Shown piece after piece: positions 16,207 through 25,355 of a DNA stretch of 64,000 bases. Every line of letters starts with the position of its first letter. The first letter of the stretch is position 1. The position numbers and the translations under genes are program-made. This stretch comes from Pseudomonas sp. HN11 (GTDB taxonomy: Bacteria > Pseudomonadota > Gammaproteobacteria > Pseudomonadales > Pseudomonadaceae), in the NCBI RefSeq assembly GCF_021390155.1, contig NZ_CP089985.1:2987001-3051000 (forward strand), in the 5' to 3' direction. Under the pieces are notes generated by a model. It worked only from the letters and a program-made list of their open reading frames with translations. It made no database searches and was not told the origin of the DNA.

Positions 16207-17579
16207 GCAAGGGATCTCCGTAGGTGGTTGAGCAGATCGACGCGGGTGATCAGGCCGTGGAAGCCCGAGGCGTCGGCAATGATGGCGACGAGGCCGCGAT
16301 CCAGTTCGGCCTGCAGTTCTGCCAGGCTGGCGCTAGGGGGCAGGGTTCGCAGCGTGTCAGTCATCGCACTGGCGACGATCATGGAAAACTCCGCCGCGTC
16401 ATGGTGCAGGCCCAGCAGGATGTCGGACTCGTCAATTACCCCGACCAACTGCTGGCCGTCCACCAGCACTGGTAACTGCGACACATCCGCCAGGCGCATG
16501 CGCTGGAACGCGGTGAGCAGCGTATCGTCGGGGCTCACGCTGATCACACGACCGTCCTCGAAGCGCCGTGCGATCAGGTCGCGCAGGTCGCCGTAGTGCT
16601 TGTATTGGAGCAGGCCTGCGTCGTTCATCCATTGGTCGTTGTAGACCTTCGACAGGTAACGGGTGCCGGTGTCGCAGACGAACGTCACCACACGCTTAGG
16701 CTCGGTCTGTTCGCGGCAGTAACGCAGGGCGGCGGCGAGCAGGGTGCCGGTGGATGAACCGCCGAGAATGCCTTCGGCCTTGAGCAGTTGCCGGGCATGG
16801 TCGAAGCTTTCTTCGTCGCTGATGGAATAGGCCTGGCGCACGCTGGACAGGTCGGCAATCGACGGGATGAAGTCCTCGCCAATGCCTTCAACCGCCCACG
16901 ACCCCGGTGTTTCCATCGTGCCGCTGCGGCTGTATTCGGCCATCACCGAGCCCACCGGATCGGCCAGCACCATGGCCAGCTCGGGTTGCACGCGCTTGAA
17001 AAAGCGCGTCAGGCCGGTGAGGGTACCGGCAGAGCCGACGCCTACGACGATCGCGTCGACGTCATGTTGGGTCTGTACCCAGATTTCCGGCGCGGTGCTG
17101 GTTTCATGGGCCAGGGGGTTGGCCGGGTTGTTGAATTGGTCCGCGAAGAACGAGTCCGGAATGTCCTTTGCCAGGCGCGCGGCCACGTCCTGGTAATACT
17201 CGGGATGGCCCTTGCCCACATCGGAGCGGGTGATATGTACCTCAGCGCCCATGGCCTTGAGGTGCAGTACCTTTTCCGTGGACATCTTGTCGGGCACCAC
17301 CAGGACCACCCGGTAGCCCTTGGCCCGGCCGACCAGCGCCAGGCCCAGGCCGGTATTGCCGGCGGTGGCCTCGATAATGGTGCCGCCGGGGCGCAAGCGG
17401 CCATCACGTTCGGCGGCGTCGATCATGGCCAGGCCGATGCGGTCCTTGATGGAGCCGCCGGGATTCTGGGATTCAAGCTTGAGAAACAAGGTGCAGGGGC
17501 CGGTATCGAACCGGCTGACCCGAACCAGCGGCGTGTTGCCGATCAGTTCGAGGACGGCGGGGCGGGAAGGCGTGGGCAT
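16203..17579 (-). CDS. Cystathionine beta-synthase (PLP domain plus CBS pair)
   Basis: Condenses serine and homocysteine to cystathionine. The 458-residue protein has a type II PLP fold (LIGNTPLVRV near 10, lysine in GGSIKDRIG near 40, EATAGNTGLGLA near 67, GGSSTGT near 260) followed by two CBS domains (about 340-458) that usually regulate activity. There is no N-terminal heme domain. ATG 17579 follows an AGGTGA site; a longer in-frame start was rejected because the extra residues are unrelated to the family. The stop overlaps the CGL start by 4 bp, so the genes form a two-step reverse-transsulfuration operon. Confidence 0.92.
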   Translation of the reverse strand: MPTPSRPAVLELIGNTPLVRVSRFDTGPCTLFLKLESQNPGGSIKDRIGLAMIDAAERDGRLRPGGTIIEATAGNTGLGLALVGRAKGYRVVLVVPDKMSTEKVLHLKAMGAEVHITRSDVGKGHPEYYQDVAARLAKDIPDSFFADQFNNPANPLAHETSTAPEIWVQTQHDVDAIVVGVGSAGTLTGLTRFFKRVQPELAMVLADPVGSVMAEYSRSGTMETPGSWAVEGIGEDFIPSIADLSSVRQAYSISDEESFDHARQLLKAEGILGGSSTGTLLAAALRYCREQTEPKRVVTFVCDTGTRYLSKVYNDQWMNDAGLLQYKHYGDLRDLIARRFEDGRVISVSPDDTLLTAFQRMRLADVSQLPVLVDGQQLVGVIDESDILLGLHHDAAEFSMIVASAMTDTLRTLPPSASLAELQAELDRGLVAIIADASGFHGLITRVDLLNHLRRSLA

Positions 17580-17650
17580 GTCGTCACCTGAATACGAATG
17601 GGTTGGACAGCAAAAAGGCAAAGCATGGGTTCGACGATAGGCCGGGATCG

Positions 17651-17668
17651 GTCCGGTCGCAACCGGAC
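17651..17668. other. Short perfect hairpin
   Basis: GTCCGGT-CGCA-ACCGGAC, a 7-bp inverted repeat between the CBS start and the dapA-like remnant stop. There is no T-run on the minus strand, so a terminator is uncertain. Confidence 0.4.
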
Positions 17669-17696
17669 GGTCCGCTGGCTGTCTGTTTTTGGCGCA

Positions 17697-17967
17697 TTAG
17701 CCGGTCGGGTTCAGCACCTGCTGCAAGCGCGTGACAACGGCAGTACTGGCGGCTTGCATCGGCGCACGCAATTCGCTGCCGATCAGGCCTTGCAGGGCCA
17801 GCGCGGCTTTCACCGGCGCCGGGTTGGGCTCCATGAACACGGTGTTGATCAGTGGCAGCAGTTGGAAGAACGTCGCTCGCGCCGCGGCCAGCTGGTTGTC
17901 CCGTACCCGCTGGTACAGCGTCACAAATTGTTCGGTCTGCAGGTGAGCCGAAGCCGCAACCGCGCAG
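17697..17967 (-). pseudogene. 5'-truncated remnant of a dihydrodipicolinate synthase-family gene
   Basis: About 90 residues in frame to a TAA stop resemble the C-terminal third of DapA/KdgD-type lyases: AHLQTEQFVTLYQRV, LLPLINTVFMEPNPAPVKAA, then a helical end VVTRLQQVLNPTG. The family is about 290 residues, so the barrel core with the catalytic Lys and Tyr is gone. Upstream on the minus strand the sequence switches directly into the 5'-truncated GDSL gene on the other strand. The remnant cannot be a functional enzyme. The right boundary is an estimate. Confidence 0.75.
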
Positions 17968-17979
17968 AAGGTCAAGGAC

Positions 17980-18714
17980 GCCCAGGCACTGCCTGGCCCG
18001 CTATACTGGAAGGGACGCTGGAGCAACGGCCCAACCGCCGTCGAAGGCCTGGCCCTGGCATTAAAAACACCGCTGACCGACTACGCCGTGGGCGGCGCCA
18101 AAAGTGGCCACGGCAACTACTACACGTGGCTGATGCCGACCCAGGACACAGGCGTGCTCGGCCAAGTCGCCGAGCACTTGCAGACCGCCAAGTCCCACAA
18201 GGCCTACCCCAAGGCGCTGTATTTCATCTTCATCTCGGCCAACGATTTTTTTGAATGGGCCGACTTCTCCCATCCTGAAACCATCGAGGCCTTGAGCGAG
18301 TCCAGCCTGGCCAACATCCGCAACGCCACCGAGCAACTGGTGGCCGCGGGGGCCAGGCATGTGATGGTGGTGGGCACTACGGACCTCAGCCACGTTCCCG
18401 CTGTGGTGCAGGGCAACCAGGTCGACAACGCGAAGCACTACCAGCAATTGCTCGCACAGAAGCTACCGGCCATGTTGGCGCAGATTGGCGTGGCGAAGGT
18501 CACCTACTTCGATCACCTGGCGTTCAGCGACGCGCTACGCGCCAATCCGCAAGCCAATGGATTCACGGATCTGGACACGCCGTGCCAGGCCACCTACCCA
18601 GAGGTGAAGCCGGTGTGCGCCAACCCCGATGCGCATTACTACTGGGACGAATGGCATCCCACCCGCAAGGTCCACGCCCTGGCGGCCAAGGCCATGCTTG
18701 ATGCGCTGCCTTAG
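17980..18714 (+). pseudogene. 5'-truncated GDSL/SGNH esterase remnant
   Basis: The frame is open from a TGA at 17944 and shows family similarity from LPGPLYWKGRWSNGP onward. It has SGNH block II (DYAVGGAKSG), block III (FIFISANDFF) and block V with catalytic Asp/His (DEWHPTRKVH). Block I with the nucleophile Ser (GDSLSD) and the signal peptide are missing, so the gene lost its 5' end. A 208-codon ORF from GTG 18088 exists but would lack the nucleophile. It ends overlapping the stop of the VOC gene by 4 bp. Confidence 0.8.
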
Positions 18715-19193
18715 CTGGCGGCCACCGCCGCTTCAATGGTGGCGATGTCGATCTTCTTCATGGTCATCATCGCGTCAAAGGCGCGCTTGGCGACGGCCGG
18801 GTCCGGGTGGGTGACGGCGTCCGTCAGCACGCGCGGTGAGATCTGCCACGACAAACCCCACTTGTCCTTGCACCAGCCACAGGCGCTTTCCTGGCCGCCG
18901 TTGCCGACGATGGCGTTCCAGTAACGGTCGGTCTCAGCCTGGTCATCAGTGGCCACCTGAAACGAAAACGCCTCGGTGTGGGGGAAAATCGGCCCGCCGT
19001 TGAGGCCGATGCAATGAATACCCAACACGGTAAAGTCCACGGTCAACACGTCACCCTGTTTGCCGGACGGATAATCGCCGGGCGCCAGGTGCACGGCGTT
19101 GACCTTGCTGTCCGGGAAGGTCATGGCGTAGAACGTGGCTGCCTCCAGAGCGGTGCCGTTGTACCAGAGGCAGAGGGTGTTTTTGCTTTTCAT
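18711..19193 (-). CDS. VOC-family protein (PhnB-like)
   Basis: A 160-residue protein with the PhnB/3-demethylubiquinone-methyltransferase-like VOC fold: NTLCLWYNGTALEAATFYAM at the start, FSFQVATDDQAETDRYWNAI in the middle, and GWCKDKWGLSWQI near 105-117. Despite the old name, members are usually metal-dependent or of unknown function. GGAGACC precedes the ATG. The NTF2-like gene ends 33 bp upstream, so the two may be cotranscribed. Confidence 0.85.
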   Translation of the reverse strand: MKSKNTLCLWYNGTALEAATFYAMTFPDSKVNAVHLAPGDYPSGKQGDVLTVDFTVLGIHCIGLNGGPIFPHTEAFSFQVATDDQAETDRYWNAIVGNGGQESACGWCKDKWGLSWQISPRVLTDAVTHPDPAVAKRAFDAMMTMKKIDIATIEAAVAAS

Positions 19194-19226
19194 GGCAGGT
19201 CTCCACGGAAAATGGGTGTGTGGAGT

Positions 19227-19619
19227 CTAGACCGCCAGTTGCTGCTCGACGGCCCCCTTGTCGATTACCGACCAGACGTGGGCAAATTTGCCGTCCACCA
19301 CCTCATAGAACACGTTCTCGTCAAACGTGACCCTGCGCCCATTGATTGGCAACCCGAAAAACTCGCCCCTGGGCGTGACATTGAAATTCAGGCGGCTGGC
19401 GACGGTAGGCGGGTCGGCGACCAGTAGCTGGATACGAAACACCAGGTCTGGTATCTCGCGAAAATCACGCTCCAGCATCGCGCGGTAGCCGGCGAGGCCG
19501 ACCCCTTCGGCGTTGTAGGCCACGTCCGGGTGCACGAAGTCACCCAACCGCTCCCAGTCCTGACGGTTCAGGCAGTCGATATAGCCTTGGTAAAAAGCGG
19601 CGAGTTCGTCTCTAGTCAT
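19227..19619 (-). CDS. NTF2-like/SnoaL-type protein (ester cyclase-like)
   Basis: A 130-residue cone-shaped alpha+beta protein of the NTF2-like superfamily. YQGYIDCLNRQDWERLGDFV and LERDFREIPDLVFRIQLLV match the SnoaL/ester cyclase pattern. The reaction is unknown; many members are isomerases, cyclases or binding proteins. It lies upstream of the VOC gene on the same strand. Confidence 0.75.
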   Translation of the reverse strand: MTRDELAAFYQGYIDCLNRQDWERLGDFVHPDVAYNAEGVGLAGYRAMLERDFREIPDLVFRIQLLVADPPTVASRLNFNVTPRGEFFGLPINGRRVTFDENVFYEVVDGKFAHVWSVIDKGAVEQQLAV

Positions 19620-19720
19620 GTCTCAAGCCCTGCGCGTCATCAATAAAACCGTCGCCGCCGCCACCAAAGAAGCAGGCGGGGAGGTATGAGGATATGCGGA
19701 GTGGACGTAGTTGGACAGCT

Positions 19721-20269
19721 TCAGCCGTTCGTGTTTTGCGCTATTGCGGCATTTGCGACATCGGCAGCCATCTGGTCAGAACTACGCATCCCGTCAATCC
19801 GTAATACCGGAGCCGTTTGCTTTGATAGCCACGCCTCGTGCCACGCCAGGTTGCGGCCCGAGAAACTCGGATCGTCATACTGCGAAGCCCATTTCCGAAA
19901 GGCCACGTGTATTGCGTGCATATCACCACCAGCTGCGATCCTGTCTCCAAAACGTGCCTTTTCGCGGGCCGCCAACCGTTCAAGGCGAACGGACGTGGGT
20001 GTGAAAACGAAGACAATCAGGTCGGCGTCAGCAATCAACGCATCCCCCCAACCCATGCACGAACCGCTCAACACCCAACCCTCATCGCCGAGAGCGTGCT
20101 GCATCAATGCCACGCGATCAGCGGGAGGTCGCTTGGTGGTGTAAGGAGGTTCCGTGGGCATCCAGTAAAAATCGTCGACGTCGACCTGCCGGACACCGAG
20201 CCGGGTGGCAAGGTTGTGACCCAGCGTGGTCACGCCGGCGCATGAAGCACCTGTGATGTAAATCCGCAT
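19721..20269 (-). CDS. P-loop nucleotide kinase-like protein with altered Walker A
   Basis: A 182-residue protein resembling adenylate/shikimate kinase-like AAA proteins. MRIYITGASCAGVTTLGHNL holds a Walker A-like loop, but the usual GK[ST] is GVT, so the phosphate-binding lysine is Val. VRQVDVDDFYWMPTEPPYTT follows, and LIVFVFTPTSVRLERLAARE gives the Walker B and lid region. The substrate is unknown. Start 20269 is chosen because GGAG lies 6 nt upstream. Confidence 0.7.
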   Translation of the reverse strand: MRIYITGASCAGVTTLGHNLATRLGVRQVDVDDFYWMPTEPPYTTKRPPADRVALMQHALGDEGWVLSGSCMGWGDALIADADLIVFVFTPTSVRLERLAAREKARFGDRIAAGGDMHAIHVAFRKWASQYDDPSFSGRNLAWHEAWLSKQTAPVLRIDGMRSSDQMAADVANAAIAQNTNG

Positions 20270-20543
20270 TGTTTGCTCCATGAATACAAGCCGGTTTCCA
20301 GGTCTGGGAGATGTCCGATGAGCAGGTCGACTATTCGTCCCGCCCAGGTATTTCAGGGCAAAGGCGCTGGGTTGACGGTGTACCAACCGGATGGCGTCTT
20401 GGCACACACCTGCGGCCTCAGCGGCGTTTCAACGGTGGCAGTGCCCTGGGCGGAGAGTTGGCGAACGGCAATCACGCAACTCCTGTGAGGGTGTGGCTTG
20501 AGGGGGAGCGATAGATGCCTTCGCCCAAGCGTCGGGTTGAGGC
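20270..20543. other. Gap with no convincing gene
   Basis: The open frames here (up to about 70 codons) have unnatural composition and no recognisable motif. Only the ribosome-binding site of the P-loop gene was identified. Confidence 0.5.
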
Positions 20544-20900
20544 CTATTGATCGGCGTTCCAAACTGCAAGTTCATAGCCATCCAGGTCTGTGAAGTGGAA
20601 TCTGCGTCCACCGGGAAACGCAAACGTCTCGCGGGTAATGACTGCCCCCAGGGCTTTGAGTCGCTGCTGCGTGGCATCGAGGTCATCGGCGTACAAAATG
20701 ACCAGAGGCCCACCCGGCCGAACAGGCTCCCCCCTAGTGAACCCGCCAGTCAGACGTCCATCGCTGAACTCGGTATAGGTGGGGCCGTAATCGACAAACG
20801 TCCAACCAAACGCGCCGCCGTAGAAGGCTTTGCTGCGGGTGATGTCGCTGACGTTGAATTCGATGTTGTCGATTTGCCGATCTTTACCTTGAGCGCTCAT
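20544..20900 (-). CDS. VOC-family (glyoxalase-like) protein
   Basis: A 118-residue single VOC module: IEFNVSDITRSKAFYGGAFG at the start, then VILYADDLDATQQRLKALGA and GGRRFHFTDLDGYELAVW. The second half carries the Glu expected at a VOC metal site (YELAVW). Function is unknown; glyoxalase, dioxygenase or resistance-type roles are all possible. AGGAAGG precedes the ATG. It diverges from the ProC-like gene, 56 bp away. Confidence 0.85.
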   Translation of the reverse strand: MSAQGKDRQIDNIEFNVSDITRSKAFYGGAFGWTFVDYGPTYTEFSDGRLTGGFTRGEPVRPGGPLVILYADDLDATQQRLKALGAVITRETFAFPGGRRFHFTDLDGYELAVWNADQ

Positions 20901-20956
20901 GCGTGCCTTCCTGGCCGATGTTAAGAGCGGCGAGTGTAGCGTGAACGCCTGCCTGC

Positions 20957-21790
20957 ATGAAGACAGCAATCGTGCCTATGATGCACCCGACTACAGAATT
21001 AATCGGGGCGGACAGCGTGCTGAAGATTGGAATCCTGGGCGTCGGCGAGTTGACGGAGAAGGTGGTGATTGGCCTGCGCCGCAGTGGGTTTGGTGGGCGG
21101 GTGTTGCTGTCTGCGCGTAACCACGAACGTGCGCAACAACTCGATAGAGAGTGGGACTGTGAAGTGATGGCCGACAATCAACAGGTTGTCGATGGGGCGG
21201 ACTTGTTGGTGCTGGGCGTGCGTCCGGAGGTGGTCGAGCAACTTTCAGATGAAGTGCAGCTCAGACCTGAGCAAACGCTGGTGTCATTGGTAGCTGGATT
21301 GAAGCTGGTCGAGTTGCAACGTCGCTTCCCGCAAGCGCGTGTGGTGCGCGCCATGCTGTCCTATGCCGCCCAGATCAACCAGACAACCGTGGTGGTCACA
21401 CCTGGCGACGAACCCCATGCAACACTGCTCGGCGCGCTCGGTTCATTGGTGGTATTGGACGAGGAAGAGGCGTTCGAACTGGCCACCGTGGCGGCCTGTA
21501 TGAACGGCTGGTTCTATTTCTTCCTGAGCGATCTTCAGCAGTGGTTCACCGACAAAGGCTTGTCAAAGGAACAAGCCGCCCACCTGGTGATGGGCAACCT
21601 GCAAGACTGCCTGGCCAGCGCCCGTCACCAGCCATCGGCCAGCCTGGAAGCGCTGGGCAGCGCGATTGCGACACCGGGCACCTTTACGGCGGCCGGGTTG
21701 GAGGTGCTGAGACATAAAGGCGCGACGCAGGCATGGCGAGACGCCGCTGATGAGGTGCTTGAGCGGCTGCACAAACCTGCTCGTTTATAG
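20957..21790 (+). CDS. Pyrroline-5-carboxylate reductase-like protein
   Basis: A 277-residue member of the ProC/6-phosphogluconate dehydrogenase-like NADP-binding family. A Rossmann start KIGILGVGELTEKVVIGL (after about 20 residues) is followed by LLVLGVRPEVVEQL and the substrate-domain helix around LATVAACMNGWFYFFLSDLQ. Similarity to ProC is moderate and the proline-site motif is not well kept, so it may be a paralogue rather than the housekeeping enzyme. Two more ATGs (20978, 20981) and a GTG at 21017 are possible starts. Its stop overlaps the convergent LysR stop by 6 bp. Confidence 0.72.
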   Translation: MKTAIVPMMHPTTELIGADSVLKIGILGVGELTEKVVIGLRRSGFGGRVLLSARNHERAQQLDREWDCEVMADNQQVVDGADLLVLGVRPEVVEQLSDEVQLRPEQTLVSLVAGLKLVELQRRFPQARVVRAMLSYAAQINQTTVVVTPGDEPHATLLGALGSLVVLDEEEAFELATVAACMNGWFYFFLSDLQQWFTDKGLSKEQAAHLVMGNLQDCLASARHQPSASLEALGSAIATPGTFTAAGLEVLRHKGATQAWRDAADEVLERLHKPARL

Positions 21791-22678
21791 CCGATGGTGC
21801 TCCAGCAAGAAGTCCACAAATACGCGGATCCGTGCCGGCATGCTCGCACCGCCGACAAACACCACATGGATCGGCTCCCTGTCGCCGGGGTTCCAGCACT
21901 CCAGCAAGGGCACCAGATCACCGCGCTGCAGGTCTTGTGCAACCGTGAACTCGCCGATGCGCGCGATACCGGCACCCAATCGCGCCAGTTGAGCGAGCGC
22001 TTCGCCACTGCTGCATTCGATATTGCCGTTGATCTTCAACGAAAACGCCCGGCCGTCACGGGCGAAGGGCCAGTCGGATTGGGCACGGCGGAAGTTGAAG
22101 CGCAGGCAGTTGTGTTGCAGCAAATCGTTCGGTTCCAGAGGCGTGCCGTGTTGCTCAAGGTAGCCGGGAGACGCCACCAGGACCTGGCCGGTGTCGCCGA
22201 TGCGGCGCGCCGTGAGCGGGCTGTCTGGCAGTTCGCCAAAGCGAATCGCGACGTCAGCTTGGCCGCCAAGGATGTCGACCACTTCGTCGCCCAAGGTCAG
22301 GTCCACCACAATGCTCGGGTAGCGGGCGCTGAACGTTGCCACCAAGGGTACGATGGTCATGCGACCGTGACCGAGGGCCGCACTGACTCGCAGCCGGCCT
22401 TTGGGGGCGCCTTGGTCGGCGATGGCTTCCTCGACTTCGGCCATGTCGGCCAGGATGCGTCGGGCGCCGCGAAGGTAGGCCTCGCCTTCGGCTGTAAAGG
22501 CGATGGCGCGGGTCGTGCGAATCAGCAGGCGGGTGCCCAGGCGCTGTTCCGTGCGTGCGATGACGCGGCTGACGGCCGAGGGCGTCAGGCGTAACGCACG
22601 CGCCGCCGCCGACAGGCTGCCTTCCTGCGCCACCATCGCAAATACCGCTATCTCACCCGACCTGCCGTTGAAATCCAT
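21785..22678 (-). CDS. LysR-family transcriptional regulator
   Basis: A 297-residue activator/repressor. The winged HTH (EIAVFAMVAQEGSLSAAARA, then LTPSAVSRVIARTEQRLGTR) is followed by a substrate-binding effector domain. ATG 22678 is chosen because GAGG sits 7 nt upstream; the longer ATG 22708 lacks a good site. It is divergent from the MFS gene across 94 bp, the typical layout for a LysR that controls its neighbour. Confidence 0.9.
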   Translation of the reverse strand: MDFNGRSGEIAVFAMVAQEGSLSAAARALRLTPSAVSRVIARTEQRLGTRLLIRTTRAIAFTAEGEAYLRGARRILADMAEVEEAIADQGAPKGRLRVSAALGHGRMTIVPLVATFSARYPSIVVDLTLGDEVVDILGGQADVAIRFGELPDSPLTARRIGDTGQVLVASPGYLEQHGTPLEPNDLLQHNCLRFNFRRAQSDWPFARDGRAFSLKINGNIECSSGEALAQLARLGAGIARIGEFTVAQDLQRGDLVPLLECWNPGDREPIHVVFVGGASMPARIRVFVDFLLEHHRL

Positions 22679-22772
22679 TTTTGCCTCGTGCGCAAAGGTG
22701 ATTGCCATTTAGGCGGTCTAGTGCCGTTAAAGCGTTGATCGTAGCATTTGCGGCATTAATGAGGAGTCTTCC

Positions 22773-23939
22773 ATGCGTATCAACCCACCCCTTGTAGCCC
22801 TTGCTGTCGGTGCCTTTGGCATTGGCGTCACTGAGTTCGCCCCGATGGGCATGTTGCCCACCATCGCCAACGACCTTGGCGTTTCGATTCCCACCGCAGG
22901 GCTTTTGGTCAGCGCCTACGCCCTGGGGGTGCTGCTCGGCGCGCCATTGATGATCTTGACCACGGGCAAGATTCCCCGGCGCTATCTGCTGGTTGGGCTG
23001 ATGGCCATTTTCACCCTGGGTAACGTGATGTCGGCGCTTGCAACCGGCTATTACGACCTGTTGATCGCCCGCGTCATCACTTCGCTCAACCACGGCGCGT
23101 TTTTTGGCGTCGGTTCTATCGTCGCCGCCAGTGTGGTCGCGCCGGACAAGCGCGCCGGAGCCGTCGCCGCGATGTTCATGGGCCTGACCCTGGCAACGAT
23201 TGGCGGTGTGCCGCTGGCGACCTGGTTTGGTGAACTGCTTGGCTGGCGTACGGCGTTCTGGGGCATTGGCGGACTGGGCCTGGTGACCATGGTCGCGCTG
23301 TGGTTTGCGCTGCCAAACCTGCCGTTGCCGAAGAGCGAGGGTGTGCTGGCCGAAATCAAGGTGCTGGGACGCGGTTCGGTGCTGGCCGCGTTGGCCCTGA
23401 CCGTGGTCGGTTCGGGAGCGATGTTCACGGTCTTTACCTATATCGCGCCGATCCTGAGCAACCAGACACATGCGTCTACGCCCTTTATCACGGCCATGCT
23501 GGTGTTGTTCGGCATCGGGTTGACCCTGGGCAATATGTGGGGCGGCAGGGCGGCAGATCGCTCGATCGACCGGACCTTGATCGTCTCGCTGAGCGCACTG
23601 ATTCTGGTCCTGCTGGCCTTTGCATTCCTGATGCGTTGGCCGATACCGGCTGCCGTGAGCATCCTCATCTGGGGGATCGCCAGCTTTGCCGTCGTGCCAC
23701 CGTTGCAGATGCGCGTGATGGAAGCGGCCAAGAATGCGCCGAACCTCGCTTCAGCCGTGAATATCGGCGCCTTCAACCTGGGTAACGCGATTGGCGCTGC
23801 AGTCGGTGGCGCGGTGATCAACGCAGGGCTGGGCTATCCGGCGATCTCCCTGGCGGGCGCCGCGATGGCGGGCTTGGGGCTGCTGATGGTGGTGTCGTTC
23901 GCCTGGGCCTCCAGGGCGCGCATGGTTGCGGCGGTCTAG
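22773..23939 (+). CDS. MFS transporter of the AraJ/YdhP type
   Basis: A 388-residue inner-membrane drug/sugar efflux-type carrier with about 12 hydrophobic segments. The N-terminal FGIGVTEFAPMGMLPTIA and the motif around GAPLMILTTGKIPRRYLL place it in the DHA1 AraJ/PbuE-like group. AATGAGGAG precedes the ATG. It is probably regulated by the divergent LysR gene. The substrate is unknown. Confidence 0.9.
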   Translation: MRINPPLVALAVGAFGIGVTEFAPMGMLPTIANDLGVSIPTAGLLVSAYALGVLLGAPLMILTTGKIPRRYLLVGLMAIFTLGNVMSALATGYYDLLIARVITSLNHGAFFGVGSIVAASVVAPDKRAGAVAAMFMGLTLATIGGVPLATWFGELLGWRTAFWGIGGLGLVTMVALWFALPNLPLPKSEGVLAEIKVLGRGSVLAALALTVVGSGAMFTVFTYIAPILSNQTHASTPFITAMLVLFGIGLTLGNMWGGRAADRSIDRTLIVSLSALILVLLAFAFLMRWPIPAAVSILIWGIASFAVVPPLQMRVMEAAKNAPNLASAVNIGAFNLGNAIGAAVGGAVINAGLGYPAISLAGAAMAGLGLLMVVSFAWASRARMVAAV

Positions 23940-24017
23940 GAAATCGAAATACATGACCACAATCAGCGATCTGGCGAACCTGAGCCTGGCCATGCGGTTC
24001 TCTGGAGAGCAGGGCGT

Positions 24018-25355
24018 CTAACGCGAAAGCACAGGCGCGGTGCTTTTGTCATCGGGCCCCACGTCATGCAGGGAAATCCGGGACGTCTCCGGCAACGCCA
24101 ACCCTCCCGCCAACGCCAGCAACGCCACCGCAATCAGGTAGAACGCCGGTGACAGATTGCTGCCCGTGGTGCTGATCAACCAGGTCGCCATCAACGGCGC
24201 GGTGCCGCCGAAAATCGTATAGGCCAGGTTGTAGGTGATCGCCGAAGCGGTGTAGCGCGTTCGGGTCGGAAACGTCTCCGACAGCAAGGCTGCCGTGACC
24301 ACGCCACACAGCACGGCCCCCACCGCCAGTATCATCACGCCGACAATGGACGCCGCGAATGAACCGGAGCTGGCCATCAGGAATGACGGATACACCACCA
24401 CCATCAATAACGCACAGGCAGTCATCACCGTGACGCGACGCCCGACGCGATCTGAATACAAACCTGCCAAAGGGCAGATTGCCGCCGCGAAAATCAACGC
24501 AATCAGCGACACCAGCAACGCCATTGCCCGGCTCAAGCCTCCGGCCACTTGCAGATAGGTCGCGAAATAGGTGGTGAACATATAGAACGACAGCGCCGTC
24601 AGTGACACAAAAGCGCCCAGGCAACAGATCGCCGCACCATGGTTGCGCAGGGTTTCCTTGAGCGGGGAGTGGGCCACGGTGTGCTCCTCTTTCACGGCCT
24701 GGAAGGCGGGCGTCTCGTCCAACTTCCAGCGCAGGTAAAGCCCCACCAGGCCGAGCGGCGCAGCGATCAGGAACGGCAGGCGCCAGCCCCAACTGCCCAT
24801 GGCCTCAGCGGATAACGACGCTTCCAGTGCATACGCCACCACCGCGGCGGCAGCGAAGGCGGAAAACGTCGACACCGGCACGAAGCTGCCGTACCACGCG
24901 CGTTTGTCCCTGGGCGCATGCTCCATCAGGTAGGCACAGGCCCCGGCATATTCGCCGCCAGCAGAGAAGCCCTGGGCGCAACGGATCAGCGACAACAAAA
25001 TCGGCGCCGCTACGCCGATGGCGGCGTAGGTCGGCAACAGGCCGATCAGGGTGGTGGCGCCGGCCATCAACAGGATCGTCATGGCCAGGGTGCGTTTGCG
25101 GCCGATGCGGTCGCCTAGCATGCCGAAAAAAATCCCGCCCAGGGGCCGGAAGGCGAAGGCCACGGCAAATACAGCGAAGGTTTTGAGCAATGCCGCGCTG
25201 GCGTCACCGCTGGGGAAAAATTGCTGGGCGATGGTGGTGGCGAGGAAACCGTAGACGGCGAAGTCGAACCACTCGACAAAGTTACCGATGCCGGCGGCGA
25301 TGATGACCTTTCGCAGGGTCTGGGGGCTGACCTGTTCGGTGGAGGTGCTCGTCAT
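24018..25355 (-). CDS. MFS transporter, metabolite:H+ symporter (MHS) family
   Basis: A 445-residue inner-membrane carrier with 12 predicted segments. IGNFVEWFDFAVYGFLAT at the start, GMLGDRIGRKRTL between TM2 and TM3, and RCAQGFSAGGEYAGACAYL in TM4 are hallmarks of the MHS group (KgtP, ProP, ShiA, citrate carriers). It probably imports an organic acid or zwitterion with protons; no neighbour reveals the substrate. It is convergent with the preceding MFS gene. Confidence 0.92.
   Translation of the reverse strand: MTSTSTEQVSPQTLRKVIIAAGIGNFVEWFDFAVYGFLATTIAQQFFPSGDASAALLKTFAVFAVAFAFRPLGGIFFGMLGDRIGRKRTLAMTILLMAGATTLIGLLPTYAAIGVAAPILLSLIRCAQGFSAGGEYAGACAYLMEHAPRDKRAWYGSFVPVSTFSAFAAAAVVAYALEASLSAEAMGSWGWRLPFLIAAPLGLVGLYLRWKLDETPAFQAVKEEHTVAHSPLKETLRNHGAAICCLGAFVSLTALSFYMFTTYFATYLQVAGGLSRAMALLVSLIALIFAAAICPLAGLYSDRVGRRVTVMTACALLMVVVYPSFLMASSGSFAASIVGVMILAVGAVLCGVVTAALLSETFPTRTRYTASAITYNLAYTIFGGTAPLMATWLISTTGSNLSPAFYLIAVALLALAGGLALPETSRISLHDVGPDDKSTAPVLSR

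Noticed and set aside
20353..20562. 69-codon minus-strand frame between the P-loop and VOC genes
   Set aside because: Proline/arginine-rich, no motif, and overlaps the VOC 3' end; not supported as a gene.
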